Shown here piece after piece: positions 43,238 through 53,199 of a stretch of DNA of 64,000 bases. The DNA comes from Agrypnia vestita (Eukaryota; Arthropoda; Insecta; Trichoptera; Phryganeidae): NCBI GenBank assembly GCA_016648135.1, contig JADDOH010002037.1, forward strand, positions 1 through 64,000, written 5' to 3'. How positions within the stretch are numbered: position 1 is the first letter of the stretch; each line of letters opens with the position of its first letter. Below the pieces are notes generated by a model. The model saw only the letters and a list, made by a program, of their open reading frames with translations. It was not told the origin of the DNA and did no database searches. Position numbers and translations under genes: made by a program.

Positions 43238-43471
43238 TAATTTCAAATATGTTATATTATACTTTGTAATACACACACAATATGAGTTATTAAATTACAA
43301 CTATAGTTTCGAGAGGAGCAGTCCCTCTCATCATCAGGTATAGATAATATACCTTACCTTATTATCTATACCTGATGATGAGAGGGACTGCTCCTCTCGA
43401 AACTATAGTTGTAATTTAATAACTCATATTGTGTGTGTATTACAAAGTATAATATAACATATTTGAAATTA
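43238..43471. repeat. Perfect 111-bp inverted repeat with hammerhead-like arms
   Basis: 43238-43348 and 43361-43471 are exact reverse complements with a 12-nt loop. Each arm encodes a hammerhead-like motif reading outwards. On the plus strand: CTGATGA (43372-43378), extra T, stem II GAGAGG/CCTCTC with loop GACTGCT, GAAA (43399-43402), stem III ACTATAGT (self-complementary, 43402-43409), T (43410), then GTA pairing with TAC (43369-43371). Exact identity implies a very recent origin or gene conversion. Confidence 0.9.
43372..43413 (+). ncRNA. Hammerhead-ribozyme-like motif (palindrome arm)
   Basis: All core boxes are present: CTGATGA, a 6-bp perfect stem II, GAAA and an 8-nt self-complementary stem III. 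The same one-base insertion before stem II occurs as in the 20-kb, 38-kb and 56-kb motifs. Its mirror copy occupies 43296-43337 on the minus strand. Activity is unproven. Confidence 0.42.
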
Positions 43472-43619
43472 CGTAATTAATTATTATTTGTTGTTTATGA
43501 CCACTTGAGTTTATTTAAAACAGTTTCCGATTTTTTTTTTTTTAAATTTATATAACTCAATTATTAAAATATTTAAAAAATCATTATCCTATTGTATAAA
43601 TGTATAAAAAATAGCGTTA

Positions 43620-43940
43620 AATAAACACTTTGTATTAACCACATAACTAGTAACTCTACGTCTACCAGTTTTGATACCGACGTATCTTCGTCGGAACGGA
43701 CGCAAACTAACTATCCTTTATCTATTCTAGCAAACAAATCAATTTTTGAACGGGGGGGGGTGAGGCTACGGCTATGGTGGGTATAATTGAGAAGTGGACG
43801 CCGAAATGGGGAATATGTCAAGTAACTAGCTATTCATAAAAATTATTTGGTTATTAATTATATTGGCTTAAGTCTTCAGGCATTTTTTAAATCTAATCTA
43901 AGACCCCTATTATTTACGTGTAGAATCTCGATACGTTAAA
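43620..43940 (-). repeat. PLE-like repeat, GATAC-stem variant
   Basis: Homologous to 1439-1700. On the minus strand, 43660-43710 reads CCGACGA, A, stem II GATAC/GTATC with loop GTCG, then AAAACTGGTAGACG. The core is mutated (CCGACGA for CTGACGA, AAAA for GAAA), but stem II is perfect. Downstream blocks (GGCTACGGCTATGGTGGG, GAATATGTCAAGTAAC) agree with the first copy. Confidence 0.5.
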
Positions 43941-46576
43941 CAATTTTATGTTCAAGCTTTACATGGTAATCTTATTCAAATCCTATATCTAGTTTATTAA
44001 TTGTATTTAAATTATAAGTAATTACAAAAATTTAATTCAAAAAATATTTTCACCTTTTGTTATTAAAAATTTTGTGTACAAATGTGAGAACACTATAAAT
44101 AAGTATTTTTTTTTAATGTTTTTTTTTAGTGTTCTTTTCGTATCTTGAATTCTGCTTTAAATATAATAAATAAAGATTTTTTGAAAATAATTGTCATTGT
44201 CCTGTTTTGCATCGCTCATGATTTTTTTATGTCTCTTTCATTGGCTAAATACAATTTTTATGTGAGGAGTAATTAAAGTCTCGTATTTTAGCTACGCAGA
44301 ATTTTTTTCTCAATCTTTCAAGAATTTTTTTTTTAAATTTATTCGAAATGTGCTGTCAAAGTTAATTTTGAATCTAAAAAAACTTCTGTTCTCTTCTGTT
44401 TTTCTCAAACTGATTTATTTATAATTCGTTGTGTATATTTCTGAAAAACTATTCATCCTTAATCCAGAACTATCTGACCTATAATGGAGATACTAACATC
44501 CCGAAATGACCCAAGCGCAATCTACATGTTTGTTCTTGCCATTAATCCCTTTGCGGAATATGTATACACGGGCCCACAATTTATATCCGTCGGATAAAGA
44601 TTTATGGCAGTCGTTTTAAAAGTTAGCACCGCAAAGAAAATAAACTGCCTAGAAGTATAAAGTAGCTACAAAAATAAATAATATTCCTCTAGTATTTTGC
44701 TACATTAATTCTTTAGACACTACGATGGTCTTGAATAGTCTTCCATGGAGCTTTATCGTTTAAGAGCTGTTGCAAAAATTACTAATATTTTTGACAAATT
44801 TACAAAATACAACGATAATTCACAAAGTAATAAACTTTTAAGCTGTGAAAATTAAAAAAAAAAGATTTATTTTATAATTCTATATTTAAAAAAAAAGTGG
44901 TAACAGGGTAAAAGGTGTCACAAATACATTTCAGTATGATTTACATAAATAGGCAACCAACGCTCTGCCATGTTGAGATCACAACAGGAAAATGATGTAT
45001 GTCCCACTAGCGTGCATTAATAGCTATTAACGCAATACAAACAACTAAAAATATACTTTTTTTTTTCAGAATTTATTTTTGATACGTATTACATATATGC
45101 ATATGCCAAACCACAGCAGTTTTACGGCATGGTTGCCTTCAATATTGTTTGACAAGTTATTTTTCAATATTTTTTATAAGTAATAATTTTTTTATGAAGA
45201 TTATAGAGTAGGTCACTATAGAGTACTGCATGATTTAATGATTTATACAAGTTTTCACAGCGTCCCAGCTTTTAATATACCTTGATTTATTAGGTTTCAA
45301 CATAAAAAATGTCCGTTTTTTTTAAATGCGCGCTAAAAGTAGAAAAAAATTGGGAAAGGTTATACTTCCATTCGAAAGAAAATTTTCGGCTCAGTTGCGT
45401 CCAATTTTATTATAGGACTTCAAAATGGAATGTCAAGTAGACAAAAGTGAACAACACACACAGTAGACACACTTATGCAAGCATTCATCAATACTTAGAG
45501 AGTAGATGAAGCTGGAAGAAACTATTCCGGACGCTGATGCTGGCAACCCCAGCTGCCTACATCCGCCGCGCTACATCTATGAAAAGAAAGAACGATCGAC
45601 GGAAGTGCAGCGCGTCAATAGACATGATGACAGTATTAAAGAATTAAAGAATAAGTGATTTTAGAGAAAAAAATATTTTGAAAGAATTCTACAAAATGAT
45701 TCAATTTGAATATACACATTGAGATTAATAAGTGAAAAGTATAAAATTGTGCAATCCGCCATTTTAACTGAAACACCGGTCAGAGCGAATGATGTTATGT
45801 CTCAGTACCTATCACCGTGAACCATTGCCATAGACACAATGCAATGTTTACTAAGGCTTGACGTAGACAAATTGACAGCTGCGGGCGTTTTTGCGCGAAA
45901 TTAAAAATATGTTGATGAAAATGCAATTATTTGCGTAAAAAAATATTTTACGTTATTTAATGTTATTTTCGGTAAAAGTAGACGTATACCTACAATATAG
46001 AATATTATTTCAAAACCTGTCATCATGCCTATTCCGTTCTTTGGTGCCGATGCAAACGCACGCTCTTATATATATTTTTTTCTCTCTCTCTCTCTTTGAG
46101 ACAAGTGAAATAAACAACAGCAAGTAAGAAAATCTTGTCTTAATTAATCAATTCACCATCACACAACCTGTTTTCACTGGTCTGCGAGAAGTGCTGATGA
46201 ATCATATATTACCGTCCGCTTGATCTTTACATCCGGTCGGACGGCATAAAATCATGCAAAACGGTAAAACTTATTGCCATAAATCGAGTCTAATGAAGAA
46301 GGTCGATTGTGCATTCGCAATAACTCTGAGGTCATGAACTCAGCAATGAGGGACCGACTATTACTCCTGGTCTTATATGCTATTATTCCTGATGGTTTGT
46401 CATCGACAAATTGCCGAGTAAGCTTAGAAGCGGTCGGAATTTTTCTTGCAAATCTTCGGAAAAAGATTTATGGCAATAAATAATACCAGAATACCAGAAC
46501 AGTACAGCCGTACTACTGTGACAATACTGCGACCATAGCACGAAGGAACTCGCCAATATCTAGAATACAACATTTA
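43941..46576. other. Long AT-rich intergenic stretch
   Basis: No confident gene. A 15-bp inverted pair TTATTGCCATAAATC (about 46271) and its complement (about 46467) lies near the right end. A (CT)n run occupies about 46081-46095. A GC-richer portion at 45500-45630 carries a small ORF, listed separately. Confidence 0.3.
45506..45658 (+). CDS. Small 50-codon ATG frame, unidentified
   Basis: The frame runs from ATG at 45506 to TGA and begins MKLEETIPDADAGNPSCLHP. It is hydrophilic, without signal peptide or membrane segment. An in-frame TAG lies immediately upstream. It sits in a locally GC-richer patch, the only support for coding. I do not recognise it, and chance is likely. Confidence 0.12.
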   Translation: MKLEETIPDADAGNPSCLHPPRYIYEKKERSTEVQRVNRHDDSIKELKNK

Positions 46577-46603
46577 GGCAATAAATACGCCGAAATAGAT
46601 ATT

Positions 46604-47910
46604 TTATTTTTATTTTTTTATTTATTTAAAAATCCTTGTATACAAATAAGATACTTAATACTAATTTAACAATAAAACATAAGATAAAACATAAGATAAT
46701 TTACACATTTTTTTGTTTTGTTTAATTTGTGGATTATGCCACTCTACTAGGCTACGCCTGTCCCAGAGTGGCGTTATAGCACACAATTATAATATTTTTT
46801 CGAGTTCGTCAGTAGTATTTATTTTCATAAGGTAGTTATTATGTATCTATAGAGTATCAAGTGGAATGTTAGTGAAAGTTGAGTTAGTCATAAGTCCAAG
46901 TGTAAATATGTGTAGAATAATTGTTTAATGTAAAAAGGGTTAAAGTTTTGTTTAAGATTATTTTTTTATTTTCCTTAATTAATTAATTAATTTATATAGG
47001 TATATATTTTTATTTAAAGACATTATTACGCAATTACAGTAAGTAAATTTTCAGTTGCTGTTCTACCTTTGGAGGTAAGCCAGTTGTTTGCTAAAGCTTT
47101 TATTTTATTAATTGAGTATATTCTGATTTCCGGGAAGTCTGTTTTAAATATGTTAAATATTTTAGGCCCTATGTATGAGTAATTTTTCTGTCCATGTGTT
47201 GTCTTAGTTTTTGGTATTTCGTCAAGGTTTCGTAATGCTTGTCTAGTATTATGTGAATGCGAGTTACTGGTTGCTGTTAGGTGGTTTGTGTTTTTAATGT
47301 AGAAGATGAGGGTAGACTTAACGAACAGCTGTCTAACGTCCAGTACATTAAATTCTCTGAATAGTCTGTCTGATTGGTATGTGAATGGTTTCTTATTAAT
47401 GACTCGGAGCAAGGTTTTTTGTGCCGTTATAGCTGGTTTTAATGTGGTTTTGTAAGTACCTCCCCAACTTGGAATCGCATAGTTCAAAAATGACTGGGCA
47501 AGAGCATAATAGATAGTTTTGAGTTGCTGTTTATTAAAAATATTACGTATGGATTTAAAAAGGTAAATGAGTTTTAAAAGTTTTCCCGATAATAGTTCAA
47601 TGTGAAGTTTCCAGTTTAGGTGCCTGTCTATTATGATTCCCAAGTATTTCACACTATCTGCATTTTCCAAGGGGGTGCAATTACAGTTTTGGTGTTGGCA
47701 ATCATGCATAGTCAATTTTAAATCGCTAGATGGCTGCCCTCTTTTATCTATGCTGAATGTCAAATACTTAGTTTTTTTTGAGATTGACTGTTAGCAAATT
47801 ATTTTCCAGCCAGTGTTTTACTATGTTGCAACCCAGTTCAGCTGCTTTGAAAACAAGATCCCATGATGAAGCGTGGAACAGGAGTATTGTATCGTCTGCA
47901 AAAGTAACTA
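46604..47910 (-). mobile_element. 5'-truncated LINE nested in an older LINE tail
   Basis: On the minus strand: part of the RT domain starting just before the catalytic FADD, the RT C-terminal region, a 3' UTR (46629-47025) and a T-rich plus-strand tail at 46604-46628. A copy of its 3' end is at 949-1419. Insertion interrupts the repeat described at 46577-48413. No long target-site duplication is obvious; the junction is T-rich, so up to a few shared T cannot be resolved. Confidence 0.85.
47026..47763 (-). pseudogene. LINE reverse transcriptase C-terminal region
   Basis: A 245-codon frame without its own ATG. It contains VKYLGIIIDRHLNWKLHIE (residues about 38-56), the conserved 'YLG..(I/L)D..L.W..HI' block after the RT palm of Jockey/CR1-group LINEs, then LLKLIYLFKSIRN, LKTIYYALAQSFLNYAIPSWGGTYK and a C-terminal part ending LLTVIA. 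Upstream, in the next frame, 47780-47902 encodes FADDTILLFHASSWDL with the two catalytic aspartates (47891-47902). A run of eight A (47772-47779, minus strand) shifts the frame between the two parts. With 5' truncation as well, the copy is dead. Confidence 0.85.
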
Positions 47911-48544
47911 CTTTTGGAATGCTATCTTGCACAGGTACAAAAAGGTCCTAACTAGCAATTTTGTTAATAGCGGGGTTAATGCAGAAATATAAAATATACG
48001 CGCATTAATATATATTTTTTGTTTAACTCGTCTTTTAATATAATTATTATTTCTAAAAATATTTTTTATCTATATTGGCTTCATTGAATTAATATTTATT
48101 GTTTTATTTACCCTTCTATAATTTATTATATTGCCTATTGAATCACCTATTGTACAAAATTACTATTTCTAAATTTATTTCCATTAATATACCTATATTG
48201 TGTAAAATTATTATTTATATTACTAATATCATCGAATAACTGTGATTGTTTTATTGTCTCCTTTAATTCTACATTTACATATATTGCTCTTGATTATGTT
48301 TCTAAATAATTTATGATTACATTTGTATTTTTTTTCAAACTCTCCCTTTTTTACTTTGTGCAAATTATAAAATAAAAGGCTTTAGAGCCGTATATATGTA
48401 AATAAATAAATAATATATCTTTCGAGTAATAGAAATAACAGCTCAAATATCCTATTCTTTGCCACTTATCATCTACTTGGAGTTCGTTCTCACGTGTGTG
48501 CGCATTTGGAGAATGATTTTAATTGAAACAGAAATTGAAAATAG

Positions 48545-48690
48545 ATTTTTTTTGCCAGGTTTTTATCATTTTATTTAATTTGTATTGAAGCGAATAAATT
48601 TTTCATAATCGATTTAAATTACTGTAATGATAGTTCAACGTTTTGAAAAAATTAGCCAGAAGTTTAAAAAAAAAGGCAAAATTTGATATG
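48545..48690 (-). repeat. Repeat family M, copy 3
   Basis: The minus strand has AAAACGTTGAACTATCATTA, CAGTAATTTAAATCGATTAT and GCTTCAATACAAATTAAATA, matching the plus strand of 52330-52430. Confidence 0.55.
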
Positions 48691-49340
48691 GCATATATCC
48701 ACCGGATATGCATTTTGGTATATGGAATATTGAATGACTTCTAATACTTTTTTCAGGAAAATCATTATGTGTCTGAATGGAAATTTATTTAAATATTATT
48801 ATTTTTCACAGCTTGAATTACATTAATAATGTTTTGCTTTTACTTTGAACCTGTTAGATTTCAAAATTGCCTTCCAATACAGCCTTATGAATATGAAGAA
48901 ACATCTCATACAACATGAAATTCCCGAGTCTGATGTTATTTTAGAATTGATGCCAATGTGGAATACTGCACAATTTTGACGAGTACAAAACTTTGAGTTA
49001 CGTGGCATAATATTAGGAAAGTACATTAAACTAATTGTTGAAACTCGAAACGTAGATACAATCAGCAGTAAATCCCTTTGTAATTCATAATAATCTTATA
49101 CTATATCTCTTCCATTAAACTCTCCTTGAAGTTTCTATATTACTTTTTTATTTCAACAAAAAAATGTTACATTAATATTATTTATGAAGGCAATAACCAT
49201 TAATTACTGGAAGCATATTCCTACGGTTCATAGACCATGTGGTTTGCTTTGGATAGTATATTTTCTTTCAATGCCTGCGCTTAATCATATAAAAAATTAT
49301 GAAAAGTTTTTTGTTATTTGCTTTGGAGATGTATCCATAT
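48691..49340. other. Intergenic, nothing recognised
   Basis: Open frames 48823-49026 (minus) and 49184-49390 (plus) show no motif; the latter runs into the LTR. Confidence 0.25.
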
Positions 49341-49765
49341 TGTCACGTGTCGTGGCTGCGGGAGAAATGATTGAAAACGCTAGAAATTAATTAATGATTC
49401 ACTGATAAATTAATTATTCAATGTACAAAGTCACTTAACATTATTCAACTAAATGCTATTCTTTAAATTACATTATTTCGCAAGATACCACTCATAAATA
49501 AACACTGGAACACTTTATTTAACGTCCACTACAACACTCCATCCATTATACTGCTTTGGGTAAGAACTTCGCTCGATTATTCGCTTGATTTATCGCTTCG
49601 AATTTTCACGACTGGCCACATTGGCCGTCGTCCTGCGCACCTGCGCACCTGCGCAGTTCGCGGCCTATTTCAACTGTCAATGCGACAACAACAATTCCCG
49701 CGCCGGTCGTATTATATCCGAAAATGCTGGTACTTTCATACTTTTTGGATTATTCTAGTCTTTAG
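49341..49765 (-). mobile_element. Solo LTR, second copy (minus strand)
   Basis: Reverse-complement homologue of 14891-15322. Read on the minus strand it has GAAAGTACCAGCAT, TTGTTGTTGT, AATAATCGAGC, a TTAAATAAAGTGTTCC polyadenylation region, TTTATTTATGAGTGGTAT, and an end CCCGCAGCCACGACACGTGACA with terminal CA. The 5' end is less clear than in the first copy, and the TATA box is altered. A repeated GCGCACCTGC block at 49636-49660 is specific to this copy. No flanking coding region. Confidence 0.6.
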
Positions 49766-49984
49766 GATAAGATTTTGGTGGCTTTCCCGGGTGTTTCTCG
49801 AATGTTTCATATATTTCACAAGATTGTAGATCACCCTGGGCCTTTCTAGATTTTTCGATAATGTTGCGACGAGTGATATAACAGTGCGTAATTCTTTTAC
49901 GCATCTCGTTGTAATATTTTAACTTGCTAAATAGGTATATCATTCGAATAAACTTACCTCGTTTTGATCAACTAGTAAATATAT

Positions 49985-50432
49985 TATATTTGAAGAATAC
50001 TTATATATATTCAAGAACACATTCATATTTGTGAAGTTGTAATATTTCAGAACAAAGTTCTGTGAAATTTTTAAATCAAATTAATTAATCAATTAGAAAG
50101 ATATACAGAAAAATCTAATTCACGAAAAAATATTAGGTTACTACTGGGATTCGAACCCAGGTCACCTCCTTTCCGGGGCCGGTGCTCTGACCACTAAGCT
50201 ATAACAAATACAAAATAAATAAAAAAAATTTAAAAAATGAATCAATTAATAAAAATGAGAACTAAAATAAGGTCGATATATTCACGGAAACATAGAGGGT
50301 TCTATAGCTTAGTGGTCAGAGCACCGGCCCTGGAAAGGAGGTGACCTGGGCTCGAATCCCAGTAATAACCTAATATTTTTTCGTAAATTAGATTTTTCTG
50401 TATATCTTTCTAATTGATTAATTAATTTGATT
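49985..50432. mobile_element. tRNA-headed fold-back element, copy A
   Basis: Two tRNA-like heads face each other: minus at 50137-50205 and plus at about 50310-50370. Their outer arms (AATTAATCAATTAGAAAGAT, ACAGAAAAATCTAATTCACG and complement) extend the inverted repeat to about 50085 and 50430. The spacer carries AAGGTCGATATATTCACGGA. An outer flank with the hairpin CAGAAC-AAA-GTTCTG (about 50046-50064) is shared with copy B. Confidence 0.75.
50137..50205 (-). other. tRNA-like SINE head (pol III boxes)
   Basis: The A box TAGCTTAGTGG and B box GGTTCGAATCC match consensus exactly. Acceptor-, D- and T-arm-like pairings are possible, but the anticodon stem does not form. The head is 69 nt here versus 72 nt in copy B. 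It is not a functional tRNA gene. Confidence 0.6.
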
Positions 50433-51666
50433 TGAAAAATACTTACCTAGCGATGCTCACATTTACGACTAATTAATAAGAAACGCAAGGGGCGTGTGCA
50501 GTAAATAATAGCAACATGGTTTTTTGATAAAATTTCCCGCTGATATTAGCCCCAGCGTCTGTTCACAGGCTACAAAAAGGTCAACAAAAAATGGCCAAAG
50601 ATAATTGTCCGCCGTAGGAATTGAGGTCGGGATATCGAAAGAAAATGGGTAAAAAAATGAGGGTCTTGTTCCACTAAATACCGTTAACGGCTCCTGGCAG
50701 TAACCTTTTTAAGGGATCTAAAAGTTTAACGCGTAGTGAATTAATTATATCAGATGAAATAAAGGGATATTTGTGCAGCCAGGTCTTTTAAATATTTGAT
50801 GTGTGTTGCTATATTTTGTTGTGTAAATGGTTGGCAGGGAGTAATGGGAACACGATCGATACGGGAATAAAAGTACTCATATGCTTGAATTGATTTAGAA
50901 CATATATATACAACTTTAAAATATTTGAAATGTGTGGATGTTCTTAGGGTGGAATTAGTAAACGTTGCATCGTGCAAAGTCAGCTCATACAGGGTCACTC
51001 TTTAAGGACTTCCGTACACGTTTCCCATGTATAGAGCTTTATCTGTGTGAGACTTCTATGATTTATCTTAATTAATAATAATTTTTCTGTGGACATAATA
51101 ATCCAGTAATTTTGTATTTTTAGAAAAAGTAATCAATTCATACCATATAATGCATTTTATTTTAGATATTATTGATGTGTTAACATCTTTGCTTTCAGTA
51201 TGGAGAAAATTGAGCATCAGGCAATACAATAAATTTTCAATTATTTTTTGTGAAAATTATTTTTTGTTATATTTATTAGTAATTTAAAATTATTTGATAA
51301 ATTTTTAATTATTTTAAAATAAACATTCCTTATAATCATTGCGTTAACTGAAATTCCTGAATAGTTAAGATTTCACATGTTTATACAGTTCCATCACTCG
51401 GACATGTTTTAATATTTATTTATTGTGTTCATAAAATATCAACCTTAGTTATCAAAATTATATATTAATGGCGTTTTTTGGTTAAATTTGTTTGATTATT
51501 GACGGACGTTTCATATCAGATGGACAGGCTAACCAAAGTGCAGGATGAAGAGAAAGTTGGATAAAAATCTATCAGGACTTGAGCAGGTCACAATTCAAGG
51601 ATTTTCATCTTCGGTGATGAGGAACCGACTAGAATATATAGAATTAACATTAGTCTCTTTTTTTAC
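50433..51666. other. Intergenic with a doubtful open frame
   Basis: The minus frame 50750-50998 (82 codons from GTG, no ATG) reads YELTLHDATFTNSTLRTSTH and then KYFKVVYICSKSIQAYEYFY. Its composition looks protein-like, but I do not recognise it and see no flanking exon signals. Family F-like sequence (TCTGTGTGAGACTTCTATGA) may lie near 51045. Confidence 0.2.
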
Positions 51667-51927
51667 CTAATTTGAATATATATCCAAACGTATTATTCTA
51701 ATACGAATGTCTACTTTACAAGAGTACACAAAAAAGACTCGAAGATAATCCGCTGAATCAAAAATATCTTCATTTACTTGTTGTGGAAGTAAGAAAACAC
51801 TGAAAAAATTTGGATCCGTGGAAGGTCTAACAAGCTTTTTAGGTACCGAGTTGTTTTTCGTGGTAAACTGTAGCTTAAAGGTTTTTTCTGAAACATCTCC
51901 ATTTACGATAAAAATACTTTTGGACAT
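51667..51927 (-). CDS. Unidentified 86-codon ATG frame
   Basis: ATG to TAG, beginning MSKSIFIVNGDVSEKTFKLQ and continuing with TTKNNSVPKKLVRPSTDPNF. It is charged and Phe/Val-rich, with no signal peptide and no strong membrane segment. A GT (in TTCGAGTC) lies about two-thirds through but no clear partner exon is visible. The amino-acid pattern looks more protein-like than other frames here; it may be a host exon or a piece of a transposon ORF. I do not recognise the family. Confidence 0.22.
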   Translation of the reverse strand: MSKSIFIVNGDVSEKTFKLQFTTKNNSVPKKLVRPSTDPNFFSVFLLPQQVNEDIFDSADYLRVFFVYSCKVDIRIRIIRLDIYSN

Positions 51928-52171
51928 CAAAAGAAAAGGAGATTACTTATACAAAAACATTATTTGGTAAACCTTTGGTATTATTGACAGGATTCGAATT
52001 AAGTACTTATAAATCTGGCAGACTTAAAAAGCAGCTTCGCTCGTAATATAGATTCTTTAAAATATCAATAATATAATATATTCCTTTTTATTTCAATAAA
52101 AAACGCTGAGAGCAAATTGATGTTTGTAAGAAAGAAAAAAGCCCAAATAAATCGATTCATCTCAAAATATG

Positions 52172-52445
52172 CAGGGTTATTTGAAAAACATTCATAACCT
52201 CGCAAGACTATATTCCGGCTTAAATTATGAATCGAAAATGTTCAACAAAGCAAGTCCTAATATCAATAGTTATGGAGTTGTGCACTAACAAACTTTGCAT
52301 TATTTTCAATATTTCTGATTTATATTTTACGAAACGTTGAACTATCATTACAGTAACTTATATCAATTATAAAAAATTCGTTTGTTTCAATACAAGTTAA
52401 ATAAAATTATAAAAACCCCGCAGAAATTTCATTTGGATTGTATTA
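52172..52445 (+). repeat. Repeat family M, longest copy
   Basis: GGGTTATTTGAAAAACATTC, ATAACCTCGCAAGACTATAT, CAATATTTCTGATTTATATT, ACGAAACGTTGAACTATCAT, then TACAAGTTAAATAAAATTAT. It joins the parts seen separately at 6278 and 48545, so it approximates the full unit. Non-coding. Confidence 0.6.
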
Positions 52446-53199
52446 GAGTAAAATACTACATTCGGTGCCCTGCCTGATACAATAGTATATAACTATTTTA
52501 TTTAAAAACAACATTGTGAGTTCGTATGACAATTTTGAAAATTCATTGAACATTTCAAAGCATTATATGATCCTGTGATAAAAATAACGCTGACAGCTTA
52601 AGATTGTTTGGTATTTGAATACAGGTGAAATGCCGTTTACCAAAAAAATTCAAATGGAACAAGATATATCCATACATGTATTGGATTAACAGATATGGAA
52701 ATCGTTTAATAATAAACTAATAAATTACAAAATCAGATTGACAGAACTTTATTTTATTCTCCTGTAAAGTTCGAAATAATCACTTACCCTCTTTTGGATT
52801 CTTACCCTCGATATATATTTTTACAGGAATCTTGCAAAACTATATAAGCAGTATGTACCCAAGAATACATGTGTTATATGTTAAGACTGCATTACTTAAT
52901 AGTCCATTAAGAAAATATTAAACAATATTCAAATACAAATTAAATTATCACATTTCGGTACTCACAGTCCATTGTAGTATTTCTTTAATAACTTTTCTAA
53001 ATTTTTTTATCAAGTTTCATTTTTTAGTCTGTTTTGTAATTATGTACTGTTTAGTCCTGTCTATGTAAAAATGATTTGTTTTATTTATTTCAAGTTTTTT
53101 TTCGTTATTTGTCGTGTCGTATATTAGTGTTTTAAATATTTCCTTTGCGTATTCTTCCAGTCTCAGCTTGTAATAAAGTTGTCTTTGTATCGATAAGAT
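52446..53199. other. Intergenic, nothing recognised
   Basis: AT-rich spacer before the TTAA element. Confidence 0.25.

Larger units (their letters stand above)
46577..48413 (+). mobile_element. Older LINE tail split by a nested LINE
   Basis: The pieces 46577-46603 and 47911-48413 together reproduce the repeat at 8134-8957: GGCAATAAATACGCCGAAAT, then GGAATGCTATCTTGC, GGTCCTAACTAGC, GCAGAAATATAA and the 3' end. The tail has a hairpin GGCT-TTAG-AGCC (48378-48389) and then a TAAA-type run. The nested insertion occupies 46604-47910. The C-terminal peptide (NKYAEI, then WNAILHRYKKVLTSNFVNSG) stays in frame if the insertion is ignored. Confidence 0.65.
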
